From contig NC_084474.1 in assembly GCF_027409185.1 (NCBI RefSeq), positions 24,023,382-24,087,381 of the forward strand: a stretch of 64,000 bases of DNA, written 5' to 3'. Of this stretch, positions 48,860-60,480 are shown in pieces. The position numbers and the translations under genes are program-made. This stretch comes from Cynocephalus volans. Its lineage: Eukaryota; Chordata; Mammalia; Dermoptera; Cynocephalidae. Numbering within the stretch: the first letter of the stretch is position 1; each line of letters opens with the position of its first letter. Under the pieces are notes generated by a model. The model did no database searches. It saw only the letters and a list, made by a program, of their open reading frames with translations, and had not been told where the DNA came from.

Positions 48860-49110
48860 GCTAGTGCTTATGTAATGCTTATTTTGGTGTCAGATATTAT
48901 ACTAAGTATATACACACAAATACACACATATATGCTCACTTCATTCTCAGAATAACCCAATCCAGTGGATACTGTTATTACCTCCATTGTATGGATAAGG
49001 AAACAAAAGCCAGAGATGCTAAATAACTTTCCCAGGATTACATGGCTGGTGACGGCAGAACTATGGTCTGAACCCAGATAGTGTGTTTCCAGGACCTATG
49101 CTTTTAACAA
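48860..49110 (-). repeat. MIR fossil
   Basis: agctagtgcttatgtaatgc, acttcattctcagaataacc, tggataaggaaacaaaagcc, gaacccagatagtgtgt in reverse order. Confidence 0.75.
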
Positions 49111-49673
49111 GTACCTTGAATATTTTGCTCAGACATGAAGAGTTTGCACCAACATTTCCCATCTCAGTGTAAGATATTGTGTAGATTCTATTGAAAGGAT
49201 TTGCTTTTACATCAATGGCCTCCTATACTACACAAAACTGCGTTTGGTTGTGAATGAAAGATCAAACCCTCCCAAGTTGTGGGAAGCCCATCCTTCTCAG
49301 GTCACTTCACACAGTACACATAGATGTGACTGACAAAGGACTGTAGGAGCATTCCACTGTCCACATGTACGTTAAATAATGAGGCTTTATTTCTTTCTTA
49401 CTTTTTAGATAAAACAAATAGATATTGCAATATTTTCTTTCTGAACTGTAGTAGATTGTCTTTAGCACCCATAGGATGTGCTCTGTCTGCTTTCAATGTT
49501 GTTTGCCTTAGCAAACATGAAGAAATTAAAAATTACCCAGGAGAAATACAGTTTCAGTAAAATAGGAATTAAATAGGGTAATCAGAACAACACCTTAAAT
49601 GTAATTTGAGAAATAAAAGGAGGTTGAGTTCAGATTTTAAAATCTGATAATGTCAAAGCGTAATTTTATTTTA

Positions 49674-49771
49674 TTTATTTATTTTTTGGCAGCTGGCTGG
49701 TGTGAAGATCCGAATCCCTGACCATGGTGTTACAACACCACGCTCTAACCAACTGGGCTAACTGGCCAGCC
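49674..49771 (-). mobile_element. tRNA-Ile-derived SINE monomer (first of a tandem pair)
   Basis: ttttttggcagctggctggt, ctgaccatggtgttacaaca, ctctaaccaactgggctaac, tggccagcc. Lies in the poly(A) end of the RPL37A retrocopy. Confidence 0.85.
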
Positions 49772-49781
49772 TCTAAAGTGT

Positions 49782-49894
49782 TGTTTGTTTGTTTGTTTGT
49801 TTGTTTTTGGCGACTGGCCCGTATGGGGACCTGAACCCATGACCTCAGTGTTATCAACACCGCCCTCTAACCAACTGAGCAAACCGACCAGCCC
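49782..49894 (-). mobile_element. tRNA-Ile-derived SINE monomer (second of a tandem pair)
   Basis: (GTTT)n tail, ggcgactggcccgtatgggg, catgacctcagtgttatcaa, ctctaaccaactgagcaaac, cgaccagcccc. Same orientation as its neighbour, 10 bp apart. Confidence 0.85.
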
Positions 49895-49902
49895 CTGGAG
49901 TA

Positions 49903-50287
49903 CAATTTTATTTTATTTTGTTATATAAATTAATCCATTTATTATAGGCTGGTGATGTCGCAAATGGTGGAGCTTTTGCTGGTCTTTGAATTCCTTCAGT
50001 CTTCTGATGGCAGACTTTACTGTGACAGCGGAAGTGGTGCTCTAGGTCCAGGCACCAGCAGCTACTGTTTTCATGCAGGAACCACAGTGCCAGATCCCCA
50101 ATGCTCGTTTCTCCATCTTGGTTTTGCTACACAAGGAACAAGTTTACCAGGCGTGCGGGCTGATTTCAGTTCTCTTCGCCGTTTTCCACAGGGAGGCACC
50201 ATAGCTTGACCCATATTTACTAATGATCCCGACCTTCTTGGAGCGTTTGGCCCTGTCGCTGCGAAGTAGGTCGGAGCCGAGATTGCT
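49903..50287 (-). pseudogene. RPL37A: RPL37A processed pseudogene
   Basis: A retrocopy of ribosomal protein L37a (eL43), a 92-residue zinc-ribbon protein of the 60S subunit. The reading frame equivalent is 49976-50254 on the minus strand, exactly 93 codons with no indel. It keeps the four zinc-ligand cysteines at codons 39, 42, 57 and 60 and the stretch [13 protein letters not shown]. It is dead: the start codon is AGG, codons 37 and 71 are stops, and the normal stop is CAA. A 5'UTR-like stretch (ctccgacctacttcgcagcg) and a 3'UTR with AATAAA (49936-49944) and poly(A) remain, and no introns. Target duplication aaagcgtaattttat (49655-49669) / gaagcgtaatattat (50288-50302). Two SINEs lie between the left duplication and the A-tail. 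The plus-strand frame at 49952-50209 is a shadow. Confidence 0.9.
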
Positions 50288-50302
50288 GAAGCGTAATATT
50301 AT

Positions 50303-52200
50303 ATCTAAGAGTAATACTAGGTTGTGTTACAGGAGTGTGAATTGTAGAGCTGCAAGAGAATGCTGTTACTATACTAAGGACTTACCTGATCCTTCTTAGA
50401 GTCCTATGTTTCACACTGGGCACGTCATCTAAAATCTAAAAAGGAATGTGGAGAATTTGGAAACAATTCATCTGAGAGTCATAAAACATAAAATACAAAG
50501 TGTGAGGAAAAGTTAAAAGAACTGGGGTTGTTTACCCTAGAAAACTTAGGAGAATTTAAGTCTTCTGGTATAGGAAGAGTTATAATCCCTAAAGGTCTAC
50601 TTAAGTCTTTGACACATCTGGTTGAGCCAGACACAGATTCTTTAGAGAATCGTTAAGGAAATAAAAGGAACACACCTCTTAAAGCCAGAGGCTATTAAGC
50701 CATTGCATTTGAAATAGGTTCAGTCATTAATTGCACATAATTGAGAGTAAATAACTGAGTCACCAAATGAACAGTGTTTAAGAAAAGCTATTATTCCGCA
50801 CTGATAAGCAACTAAAATAATAGTTATCTTCAAAGTCCACCTAGCAGGTTTGAGCTCAAAGGCCTAATATGATTTTCTGAACATAGAAACTGCTGACATG
50901 ACATATGTAAATAAGTTATTGTAAACTATTAACACACGTAGTTTATGTACTTAATAGAATAACCAAATAAGATACAGAAAAAAAAAAAAAGAGAGAGAGA
51001 GAGAGAAAATGAGGGAGAGAAAAAAGGAGCAATTTATGTTTTTTTCTTGATGCTTATAATAACTAGATTGGAAGACAATGAGCTTTCTCTAAAAGTGAAG
51101 TATAATAGTTTTACTTTAATTAATGGTCTTAGCAAAATTTAAAGTAATTTCTAGTTACTTTTTATCAAAAAGCTGATGATAGTAGTTTAAGGGTTTTATT
51201 CTCCTAACACTTCCCCTTGGTTTTTCTCATGAGTCTAATATAGACAATAAGAAAATTCTGTGATCTGAAAGGCCTTATTTTTGATCCTAATGTAGTTTTG
51301 CTTTAAAATACAGTTTTCCCATAATTACAAAACACACTTGAACTTCAGGCATTTCAGTTTTGAGTTTGAATTTAGTTAATTAGGCTCAAGAAATGATGTT
51401 GAGCTTTGGGCCTCCCCTCCCTTCCCCCACCCCACCTTGCATCCCCAACACACAACGTGAGCACACGCTGAACCATTTTCTAGATCAAAGAAACAAGTTA
51501 ATTGTGCTCTGTGCTAAGATGGTGTTAACTGGTCTTTCAATTTCAGTTCCCGTGAGTACTTCAGTTTTTCTAACTATGTCTTGGGTTACTTTGTGTTTTA
51601 TTAAATTGTTTTTGCCCAGAAAATTCAATAAATTAGTCACTTTTGTTTTCTCATTCTTATTCATTTTTACTGCAGGCTTTTCTTTTTAATTATATTCTGA
51701 GCCAATTCATGGTTAGGATTATGTCTTAATCTACCTTCCCCACAAAAATAGTTTTCTTTTTTTGAAGTCGTGGGATACTGTGATTGGTGTATCAGCTGAT
51801 AAACATAGCTGGAAACTATAGCAAGTCACAATGTCTGACCCACTTAAGTGAGTCTGTAGTAGAATAAAGGAAAAGGTGCTCTAAAAGCAATGCCAATAAT
51901 ATGAATCAAAAATATCTTTCCTTTTGTAACCATGACTTGACATTTTATCTGGAAGACAAATATTCTAATGAATACTGGCCCTCACTTCCCTAACCAGCAG
52001 ATTTATGAATAGAAGTCATTCAGGTCCTGTGACTGCCATTTTATCAATTTTTCTCCCTAATGAAAGTGATATTTCTTGCATTGTTATGCACCTCACTTCT
52101 TCCAAGGTTACAATAAAAGAACTACAAATAATAGAGGGCTTAATTATATGTAAAGAAGTAATTATGCATCCATATCAGGCACCATTTTACGGAAAAGATT
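50303..52200. other. Non-coding intergenic DNA
   Basis: (GA)n low complexity at 50993-51020. Small plus-strand frames (51393-51689) show no domain. Nothing supported. Confidence 0.4.
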
Positions 52201-52219
52201 TTCCATTTTCAATAGTGGA

Positions 52220-52328
52220 GTGGGCTGGACAGTTAACTCAGTTGGGAGAGCCTGGTGCTGAGAACAAAAAGGTCAAGGATCCCTGTACCATCCAGCCTCC
52301 CCGGCCTTACCCTCCCCCCCAAAAAAAG
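52220..52328 (+). mobile_element. tRNA-Ile-derived SINE monomer
   Basis: gtgggctggacagttaactc, gagcctggtgctgagaacaa, aaggtcaaggatccctgtac. C- and A-rich tail. Perfect duplication aatagtgga at 52211-52219 and 52329-52337. Confidence 0.85.
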
Positions 52329-52649
52329 AATAGTGGATGATGAAAACCAAGCACTCATTTCACTGGAATATATTATCTAAAAAAATTATTGAATTACCTG
52401 ATTAGATAGTTTTTTTTAATGTTTGGGTCAACAGTTTACATTATTGTCAGTACAGTTTTCCAAAATTCTGGACATAACTTTATCTTAGTATTTTATTTTT
52501 TAGATTTTTTTTCCTGTTACTTTTAGGACTACTATTTTATAAAAACCTCTAACATTTGACAATTTTTATACTATTCCAAATGAAATATATACAATATTGG
52601 CATTTTTGTCTGTTTTAGAGCTAATGATGATGATGATGATAGCAGTCAA

Positions 52650-52890
52650 TTGATGTTATGTTCCAGGCATTCTATTAACTTCATTTGATTCTCATAGCAA
52701 TTTCATTAGATAAATACTATCATCTCTGTTTTATGGAGGAGGAAAAAACACTTTTATCCTCATGTTACTGATGAATCCACTGGTCAGAGAGGTAAAATAA
52801 TTTGTCCAAAGTAGAAAGTGGTGAAGCCCGTAGTTAAACCTGGGTCTGTTTGATTCCAAAGTATGTGCTTATCATCTTTACACTATTTGC
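52650..52890 (-). repeat. MIR fossil
   Basis: gttatgttccaggcattcta, ttgattctcatagcaatttc, cactggtcagagaggtaaaa, gtctgtttgattccaaagta, gtgcttatcatctttacact in reverse order. Confidence 0.7.
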
Positions 52891-53197
52891 CATGTCTGAA
52901 TGAACAGAATCATATTTCCAGACAAAATGTTGAGACCCATAGCGGGACAAAACACTTTTAAAGTTTATTTACATGAAAACTTTTATAAAGCCATAAGCAT
53001 CAGCTAGACATTTAGCTCAACATTCAACAACTTTTCTGCTATAGCATAAGCTTAAAAGAAATCGGAAACAATGGGAAATGCGGTTATGATCTATGTCTCT
53101 ATCTGTAGATAAATATAATTAATCAAAGTGATCAGCCTAAAAATGTGACCTTAAAATTAATTTTAAGTGAAAAAGCCCTTAATAGTTTGTGAATATA

Positions 53198-53279
53198 TGA
53201 GGGTACTTCAAAGAGTTTGTGGAAAAGTAGAATTAAAAGATAATAAAATTCTTTTCATGAACTTTTTGAAGACCCCTCA
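53198..53279. mobile_element. Palindromic mariner-like MITE, copy B
   Basis: TA-flanked 82 bp: tgagggtacttcaaagagtt at the left, gaactttttgaagacccctc at the right, so the ends are near-perfect inverted repeats. Confidence 0.65.
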
Positions 53280-53583
53280 TATTTACCTCCTCTAGTTTTC
53301 TGGGAAATCAAACTATTAAGGGGCGGTTCTCAGATAAAGGCAAAATATCAACCTCTTGTCAGTCAAATGTAATTTACCCCTCTTCTTGTCTTAAAATGTT
53401 TGTGGGAGGTGGTCTGCGTGTGTGTTTGTGTGTGTGTTCTTCATAGCAGGAGAACAAATCCATCCTGGAAATGTTGTGATGGTTTCCAGATGTTTGTTTT
53501 TCCAAAAAAAAAAAAAAAGTCAAATAAAAAAAAAAAAAAGTCAAAATGTGGTGATAGCCTGGTATTTGTCTCTAAAGAGATAC

Positions 53584-53636
53584 ACTCTCCCCGTACTGGC
53601 TAGCCACAAAAATAAATTTTTAAAAAAAGATAAAAT
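53584..53636 (+). mobile_element. Severely 5'-truncated tRNA-Ile SINE
   Basis: Only ctccccgtactggctagcca and an A-rich tail remain. Perfect duplication aagagatac at 53575-53583 and 53637-53645 shows it inserted in this short form. Confidence 0.7.
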
Positions 53637-53870
53637 AAGAGATACTATGATCATACTCTGCTACAAGAGAGGAACTTGTCTTGCTTCTCTGTGCCTTATG
53701 GTGTGGATTGTTTTGTGTGTGGGCCACACACAAAAAGTATAAAGGACCACTTGCAATAATATGTTGATTTGTATCTACTGTATTCTTATATCCACTTCTG
53801 AATGCCACTGAAAACCATTGCTTAGAAAATCCTGTAGGATTATTATCTTTGAAGTATTTGGAGTCACAGT

Positions 53871-53961
53871 CCTTTTTTTTTTTGGTGGCTGGCGTCTACG
53901 GGGATTGAACCCTGGACCTTGGTATTATCAGCACTACACTCTAAACGTGCTAACCGGCCAG
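53871..53961 (-). mobile_element. tRNA-Ile-derived SINE monomer
   Basis: tttggtggctggcgtctacg, ctggaccttggtattatcag, cgtgctaaccggccag. Confidence 0.8.
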
Positions 53962-54769
53962 ACTGCCATCTGTTTTCTTTAAGAAGGCTGTATTGTGGTT
54001 ATTGACATTAAAAATGAATGTCTTTTTCACTTGTGGGTTAAATCTTTGAATACCATTTTAAAATATAAGGAAGTGTACCCTGAACTTAGGGAAGTCACAC
54101 ATAGATCTTTAGTTCCTCTAATTACTTTTGGCAGTTTATTTGTCATAGATTTGTGGCAAATTCTCTGGAATCATGTGATCTGAAGTATAGATCATGGCCT
54201 CAAAATCTGAAGCAGGTATGCACATGGAACTCTTTAGATAGTTGTTTCAGGCTATCTTCAAGTGATATGTGTGATAAAACCTAAATTACAGTGGTGTTGT
54301 GGGACAAAAAACCAACCCACTCTGCTTCAAAATCTTAACCATTTTACTCCACACCCATTGAATCATGTAATTTTTAGTTCTTCCTTAGTTCTCTGTTCAC
54401 CTTCTGTACCTCTCTTTCTCTTATCTGGAAAAAGAGAGAAATAAATGGGTCCAAAATGCAGATTCTGTAGTTAGAGAATGAGTAAGAAGAGGCTGTAAAG
54501 TGTGCCCTCAGCTGACTTGGAGATTCATGGGAATGAAAAAAAGTTAGTAGATCTAAAAGATGTGTGGAAAGGAAATTTCTCTGCACACAGGATCTGCCAA
54601 TTTGTGAAAGCTCTCGCACATCTATAGACGCAAAGGCCAAAACTTCACTGATGAAAAAAGTAGAAGACTGTTCAAATAACGCTAAACGAAGCAGAGTTGT
54701 TCACCTAAATGATGTGGATGCTTATTTCACTCCTCTGAGTTTCCAATTTACACCAAGCCATTCCTGGGG
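53962..54769. other. Region upstream of the CpG island, nothing recognised
   Basis: AT-rich non-coding sequence. Open frames here have no family features. Confidence 0.4.
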
Positions 54770-55800
54770 TGGCTCTTGTGCCTCTGGCGGTCAAGCGGTC
54801 GGCTCCCTGCACACACCAAGACCATCTTCACCGGCCGGGCCGGGCGCTTTGGCCCACGCGACTCCTGGGGCCCCAGGGCAGAGGTCACTATCGGCGGGGC
54901 GGCGGGAAACACCAGATCGTCTGAGTCTCTAGACAGCACCCACCGGTGTCCTCTTGAACTTTACACACCGCGTGACTGGTGGCAGCCCGCGCACCGTGGC
55001 CCGGCCTTTCTCGGGGGTCCTCGGGGAAGACAGAAGAGGGCTGGTTTCCGCGGCCGGGGCGGCGGCCTGAGCAGGGGCGTGCGGCTTGCAGCCCTGCCCG
55101 GCGTGGGCCGCCCCAGCCGGCCGTTCCCGGGCGCTCGCGTCCCGGCTCGGAGCGGGCGTCTTCCCCCGGCACGCTGCCCGGCCGCCCGGCTCTCCTCGCC
55201 GTCCCGCGCGCTCCGCGGGGGGAGCCGCCGGCGGCCGTGACGCGTCAGGGAGGAAACGCCGGCGCCCGGCGGCCCAGTCGGGAAGGAGGAAGCGCGAGTG
55301 CGCTCGGCTCGGCGCCCGCCGCGCCGGGAGGCAGCCGCGCGGAGCCGGGTAGGTGCCGGGCTGGCGGGAGGGTCCGCGCGTCCGGGCCGCGGTCGGAGCC
55401 CCCGAGCGCGAGGAGGCGGGGCGGGGCGAGGGGCTGCCCGGGCCTCGACTGCTGCCTTTCCTCGGAGCCAGCGTGACTTTCCCCGGTTCCCCGGAAACCT
55501 CGGAGGTGATCGGCAGGGGAAAAGCAATACGCGCGCCCAGCCCCCGACTCGAGGAGAGTTTGTGGTCTTTGTTTCCTCGAGGTGAATTCAGATTCCGCTT
55601 TGAGATTCCTAAGCGCCCGAGTGGTGTCCGTGGATGGACCTTGTGAACCCGTGCGCAGCGCCCGAGCCTAGGACAGCCGGGAGCGCAGAGGGTGGGCGAC
55701 CCCACCAAAGGTCGAAAGTGGGTGCGGGTCACCTGCGAGGATCGGGAATGGGGGCGGCCGCGGCGTGGGGCGGACAGGAATCAGTAACTTGTTGTCAGCG
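54770..55800 (+). promoter_or_regulatory. SGK3: Strong CpG island, probable SGK3 promoter and first exon
   Basis: About 1 kb of very CpG-dense sequence without repeats in a 35-40% GC surround. Densest from 54980 to 55450. Features: palindromic CRE-like TGACGCGTCA (55238-55247), many GC boxes, no TATA box, and a good plus-strand splice donor CGG|GTAGGT at 55348/55349 that could end a non-coding first exon. Assignment to SGK3 (PX-domain AGC kinase) rests on human synteny: SGK3 starts about 45 kb from the VCPIP1 start in divergent orientation, here about 38 kb. No SGK3 coding exon is in the window, so the name is inference. The long frames on both strands here reflect GC-rich sequence lacking stop codons. 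Confidence 0.6.
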
Positions 55801-57260
55801 GACCTGTACTACGAGGCTTTATTGCGTTGCTACTCTGAGTTCTCTGTGATTTGAACCCTTTCCGTCTCTTTTCAAGTGAGTCTGGCTCTATTAATTCGTA
55901 CAGTTTTAGCATTGGTATGTACCATCTAGAAGTGCGTGGAGATGTTTAGATTTTGTCATTTTTAGTGTTGGTTAGTTGGAAAGAGAGAAAAGAGAAAGGA
56001 TTCATTTTCTGAAGCTTAAACTCATTTAATTTTGCACAGTGATTTCTGAACCATGAGTAGAATCTCAGTCTTGCACAAGAGAATGTATAGGGTGCACTTG
56101 AGATACGAGAATAAATACAGAGCACGACAATTTCTAAATCTTTGTCAAGATAAACAGTAGACTGTTGTGTATTTTGATTCTCTCCCTTTTCATTAGTTTG
56201 GGAATTCACCCAATCAACCTGGGAAGTGCCTTCTTTATTTACCAAACACTTAGATGGCTCTTACTGTGTTCTTGGCTCTTTCAAAGTGCTTTATAAATAT
56301 GAACTCAAACCCTTAACTCAAAATACTAAATTATAGCGGTTCTAGCAATGAAGATCCTGTACATATGTTAATTTCCTGAATGTCATTGCAAGAGCAAGAA
56401 ACATTAGAGGAAGTTTCAGGCATATTTTAGGACTGGGTGTGCCTTTTGGCCCCCTTGGCTACCACTCCTGTAAAACAAGCGCCACCCCTGCACTCCCTGG
56501 GGTAAGGGAGTCTGGAGCACTGGGAATGCGACCTGGTCCAAGCAGGTCTCAGACAGCGGCTTCCATAAGATGGTCGCAGATGGTCTCTCTCTTCCGCGCT
56601 CGCCCTCGTGCCCGCAGCTAACTCTGGAAAGATCATAACTTCCCCCTTTCTTCAACTGCCGCTGCCTCAAGTCTAATTTTGTTTTCAGAAGGAGCTTTGT
56701 TCCTAATCAGTTTGACAACTCGTATGACATAGCTTAGATTTGAGGGTGAGGTTGAACTTGAAAAGTACTACAAAATAGAACATTTTTGTTTGTACACACC
56801 AACCTAACAAATAATGTTTTGTAATTTTACTACCATTTGCTCTTGGTAGCATTGAGTTGGTGGGACAGCCTGGTAGGTGTTCATTTTATGATTTGCAGAT
56901 ATATAGAGAGAATGCTTTCCCCAAATAACGTGCCCTCTTCAAATGAGCACCTTGGCCTGATGGCCAGATTGGTAGAGACCCAAAATGGTGAATAAAATAG
57001 ACATGATTCTTGTCATTGTGGTGATTATGAATGTAATGTAAAAATATTCACATCACACTAGCTTTCTCCCTTCCTGTGCCTCTCTTTTTGTTTCTGTTTC
57101 TCTCCTTTCTCTCTCTCGTATATTTAAATTTCCAGGGAGATGATTAAATGAGATGATTATTATTTAATAGGATTATGAAATGTCACTTGAAGCAGAAAGG
57201 CCCACTTTCCTGTGATATCATTTATAGTACAACAGACATCAGTGGCATCCTTAAATTCAG
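55801..57260. other. Probable SGK3 intron 1, nothing certain
   Basis: A moderately CpG-richer patch at 56430-56630 (cttccgcgctcgccctcgtg) could be a secondary exon or regulatory site, but I see no defining motif. Confidence 0.35.
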
Positions 57261-57264
57261 TTCA

Positions 57265-57530
57265 GCCAAATGGCACCTAACACTTCCATGGTTTTCAAAG
57301 TGCTTCTGGACATACTCATTTGCTTTTCAGAGAGACTTTGTGAGGTGGGTAGCCATTTTTTATTCCTGTTTGTACAGATGAAGAAACTGAGGCATAGAAA
57401 TGTTAAAATGCTTTAGCTATGCTTGCATATCTGGGTGAGAGGCAGAGCTTGAAAAGGAAGTAGGTGTATGGACAATGCCTGGCACGTGCAGGCCTGTAAT
57501 AAACATTTGTGGAAGGAATGACTCCAAATG
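57265..57530 (-). repeat. MIR and L2-end fossils
   Basis: gatgaagaaactgaggcata and gggtgagaggcagagctt are reverse MIR. acaatgcctggcacgtgcag and aataaacatttgtggaagga recall an L2 sense end. Confidence 0.65.
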
Positions 57531-58590
57531 ACTTCAGGTATCTTGCTCTTTCAAAATATGCCTCTCGAAATACCATCATAATTGGTTTACACCTAAGAGA
57601 TTTCCAGGCCTAACCAATGCCTTGCTTATTTCAAATAGTATGATACAACACAGTTTCTGCAGAAGGGACGGGAATATTCTTTGGACTCACTTTTTAGGAT
57701 TTGTCATCTTTGGTATTTGAAAAGGAAAATAGGATGATTATTTTTTCCTTCTCAAACATCCTACCTTTTTTCTCTGATTTTGAGAGAGTTTAGATTGGAC
57801 ACAGAGAGTGTTTGTGTTGACAGCTTTCTTATTTCTCTAAGTTACCTAGATTTATGATTAAGTTCAAACACAATGATTATAGGTATTGTCATTTTTTTTG
57901 AAGTGTCTGGCATTACTGTGTGTTTTTTTTTTTTTTTTGGAAATGTTGCAATTACTTTGTATAAAGGGTCTTTTTATTTTATTTATTTATTTATTTTATA
58001 AAGGATCTTTTTAAAAAACAAAACCCCAACTATTTATATCCTTTAAGCATAACCCTCTGTATCCTAAAGTATGTGATCTCCAAATGGATAACCTTCAATT
58101 AGAGAGTAAAATATAGCCATTACCTGGTGAAAGGAAATGAGAAGGGCTTTCAGGGAGAAATGAGAAATGGGATGGCCTTTCCCATGGGGAAAATTAGGTG
58201 GTAAGACACCCTTAATGAAGCCAGATTGAGTCATCTGCCTGTCAACGTTCTTCTGTGTGGGGGTGGAATCAAATACTTTTGAAACCAGCCTTGTTTCAGA
58301 AACCACTTTACCTTTCTCAATCCTCATGTTTTCTGTTTCTTTTTTTTTTAGTTCATGTAAATTACTGACTAAACTGCTGAATCATGAAACTCAAATTATA
58401 TAACATGTTATTCCTGACAGAAACAGCTCCCACATTATTTTAAGCGACTCAATGTCTGTTTTTCTTTACCTGTTCCATTCCTTATGATGGAGTCTTTGTT
58501 CTCATTTTGCTTTTTTCCCCCTATTTCATGGAGTAATGTGGTAAATCTAAGAAGTACCAATACCGCATCTTGTAGTTCACGTCAAAGTAA
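57531..58590. other. Non-coding, probable SGK3 intron 1
   Basis: T-rich tracts at 57922 and (TTTA)n near 57975. No gene or named repeat supported. Confidence 0.4.
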
Positions 58591-58634
58591 TTTTTTTTCT
58601 TTTCTTTCTTTTTTTTTTTTTTGGCGGCTGGCTG
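58591..58634 (-). mobile_element. Severely truncated tRNA-Ile SINE
   Basis: T-rich tail then only ttggcggctggctg. Duplication gtcaaagtaa / gtcaaagtga at 58581-58590 and 58635-58644. Confidence 0.7.
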
Positions 58635-58644
58635 GTCAAAGTGA

Positions 58645-60004
58645 TCTTAACTCAATACTAGCTTTGAGTTAATTGTCATTGCTGAGGAAGACAGTGTGGA
58701 AGTCAGATGTGGAAGGCCAATTCAGAACACTGCCCAATAAAATTGGATTGCCTGTCTGAGCCAGACAGTTCAGAGGGAATTAGGGCAGTGTGCAGTATCC
58801 TTGCCCTTGTCCAATTTCTCAGGTCCTTTCTAATTTCCCACACGTCCTGAAAACCTGAGTTCATCTCCTTATAGCCACTTCTTTCTATCATTCAAAAACA
58901 AAATCTCTTTTACTTGGGTGGGGTTGGGGGAGGGATGAATGAAAGAAAGGGGATGATATGAAGGGAATTATTGTAGGATGAGGGACTGATAATATGTAAG
59001 ATGGAATATCGGAGGGGTGTGGATAGAGTAAGAGATGTTAGTGAGATCTTATGGTGGAAATTCCTGTGTAGTGCAGCTCTGCTTCCCCTGACAGGGTCGT
59101 GCATATATACAGAAGAACTATATGGGATCAAATTCTGGAAAGGACTAGAAACATCTATTGGCCTGAAGTAATGTTGGTGGGCAGGGTTCCTTTGTCTCAC
59201 CGAGTGCAGAAGTGTTCTTATAGGTAGCTCTTTCTGCAGGCTGTGAAGTGAGTTTGTAGATAGTTAAAAATGTAGAGAACTGGTTTAGTAGCTTTAACTT
59301 GATGATAGGGATGATTTGACAGGCTTTTGGTTGAGTAATGGCCTGGATTTTGTACCTTTTTAAAGGCTTACACTTTTTTTAGAATGCCGATAATGTTGAG
59401 ATAATAATGTCATTCTTTTCACTGTTCTGTGATTTTGAAGAAATAACACTACACTTACATGGCATATAGTAATAAGCATGGTTCAGGTTGTTTACATTCA
59501 GGTTCCTGATGTATTTGCTAAACCAGTCAATACCAAACATTTTTTTGTTATATAGGTAAAATGGATTTCATATATAACATATTCATATACAAAAATGGGA
59601 CTCACTGATGGATTAGCCAATCTACAGACTGTTGGGTGAAAGAAACATCCTCAAGTACAGTGGTGCTTCACCAGGACTTGACTAATTAGCTAGCGTGAGT
59701 TTGAAAATGAGAAGGAACTCTAGTTATTTACCTCCCTGTTTTTATAATAAAAATAGATTAAAGTTAACTTAAAATGATTTAGTTTCCAATTCAGCATCCA
59801 CACATGCAGACAAACATATATACTCATATAAGACCAGTGTATAGACTTTATAATCTAATGCACATGTATATTATATGTGACAGGCTAAAAGGGAATTTTG
59901 GAATCATATCTTTAGTTTCCCCAAAAAAACAATATGTGTGCATCTTTTTTCCTATTTTTATTTTAGTTTTGTTTCATTTTTTAAAAACATTATTACTATT
60001 ATTA
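58645..60004. other. Non-coding, probable SGK3 intron 1
   Basis: Nothing recognised. Short frames (58910-59200, 59804-60058) carry no domain. Confidence 0.4.
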
Positions 60005-60105
60005 TTTTTTGGTGGCTGGCTGGTATGGAGATCTGAACCCTTGACCTTGGTGTTATGAACACCACTCTTTAGAGCTCTAACCAACTGACCTAACTGGCCA
60101 GCCCC
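60005..60105 (-). mobile_element. tRNA-Ile-derived SINE monomer
   Basis: ttttggtggctggctggtat, cttgaccttggtgttatgaa, ctctaaccaactgacctaac, tggccagcccc. An extra tttagag lies in the anticodon-arm region. Confidence 0.85.
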
Positions 60106-60480
60106 TCCATTATTTTTAATTACAAAGATATGCATGCTGTTAAATTCAAGCAATTGACAAGAAGTATGTGTAATAAAAGTCTTCTCCACTCTAGTCTTAC
60201 CCACAAAGATAACCACTAATAAGTTTTTATATCTTTCTAGACTTTTTTCCATGCTTATATAAATTTTTGTATGTATATATTTACAAGGTTTTTAAAATGG
60301 GAATTATTCTATGTAATTTGTTTTGTTTCTTATTGAACACTGTCATATATATCTATAGATCTACATCATTAGTTTTGACAGTTGTGTAGTATTCCATTTT
60401 ATATTTGATTATTTATCCATTTGTATGTTCAACCTTTTGTATCTTTTAATATCTATTTAAATCACCAAAGTAATACATAT
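60106..60480 (-). repeat. Old LINE fragment (L1M-like, antisense)
   Basis: tttctagacttttttccatg, tagatctacatcattagttt, gtagtattccattttatatt and tatttatccatttgtatg are typical of antisense L1M sequence. Confidence 0.5.

Noticed and set aside
49952-50209. 85-codon plus-strand frame
   Set aside because: Antisense shadow of the RPL37A pseudogene.
17250-54700. Possible exons of a C8orf44-like gene between the two promoters
   Set aside because: The human C8orf44 protein is, as I recall, partly made of primate repeat sequence. I found no matching frame here.
54564-55849. Numerous GC-rich frames around the CpG island, up to 267 codons
   Set aside because: Low stop density in CpG-rich DNA explains them. 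Composition is Arg/Pro/Gly/Ala with no motif, and no SGK3 PX or kinase sequence is present.
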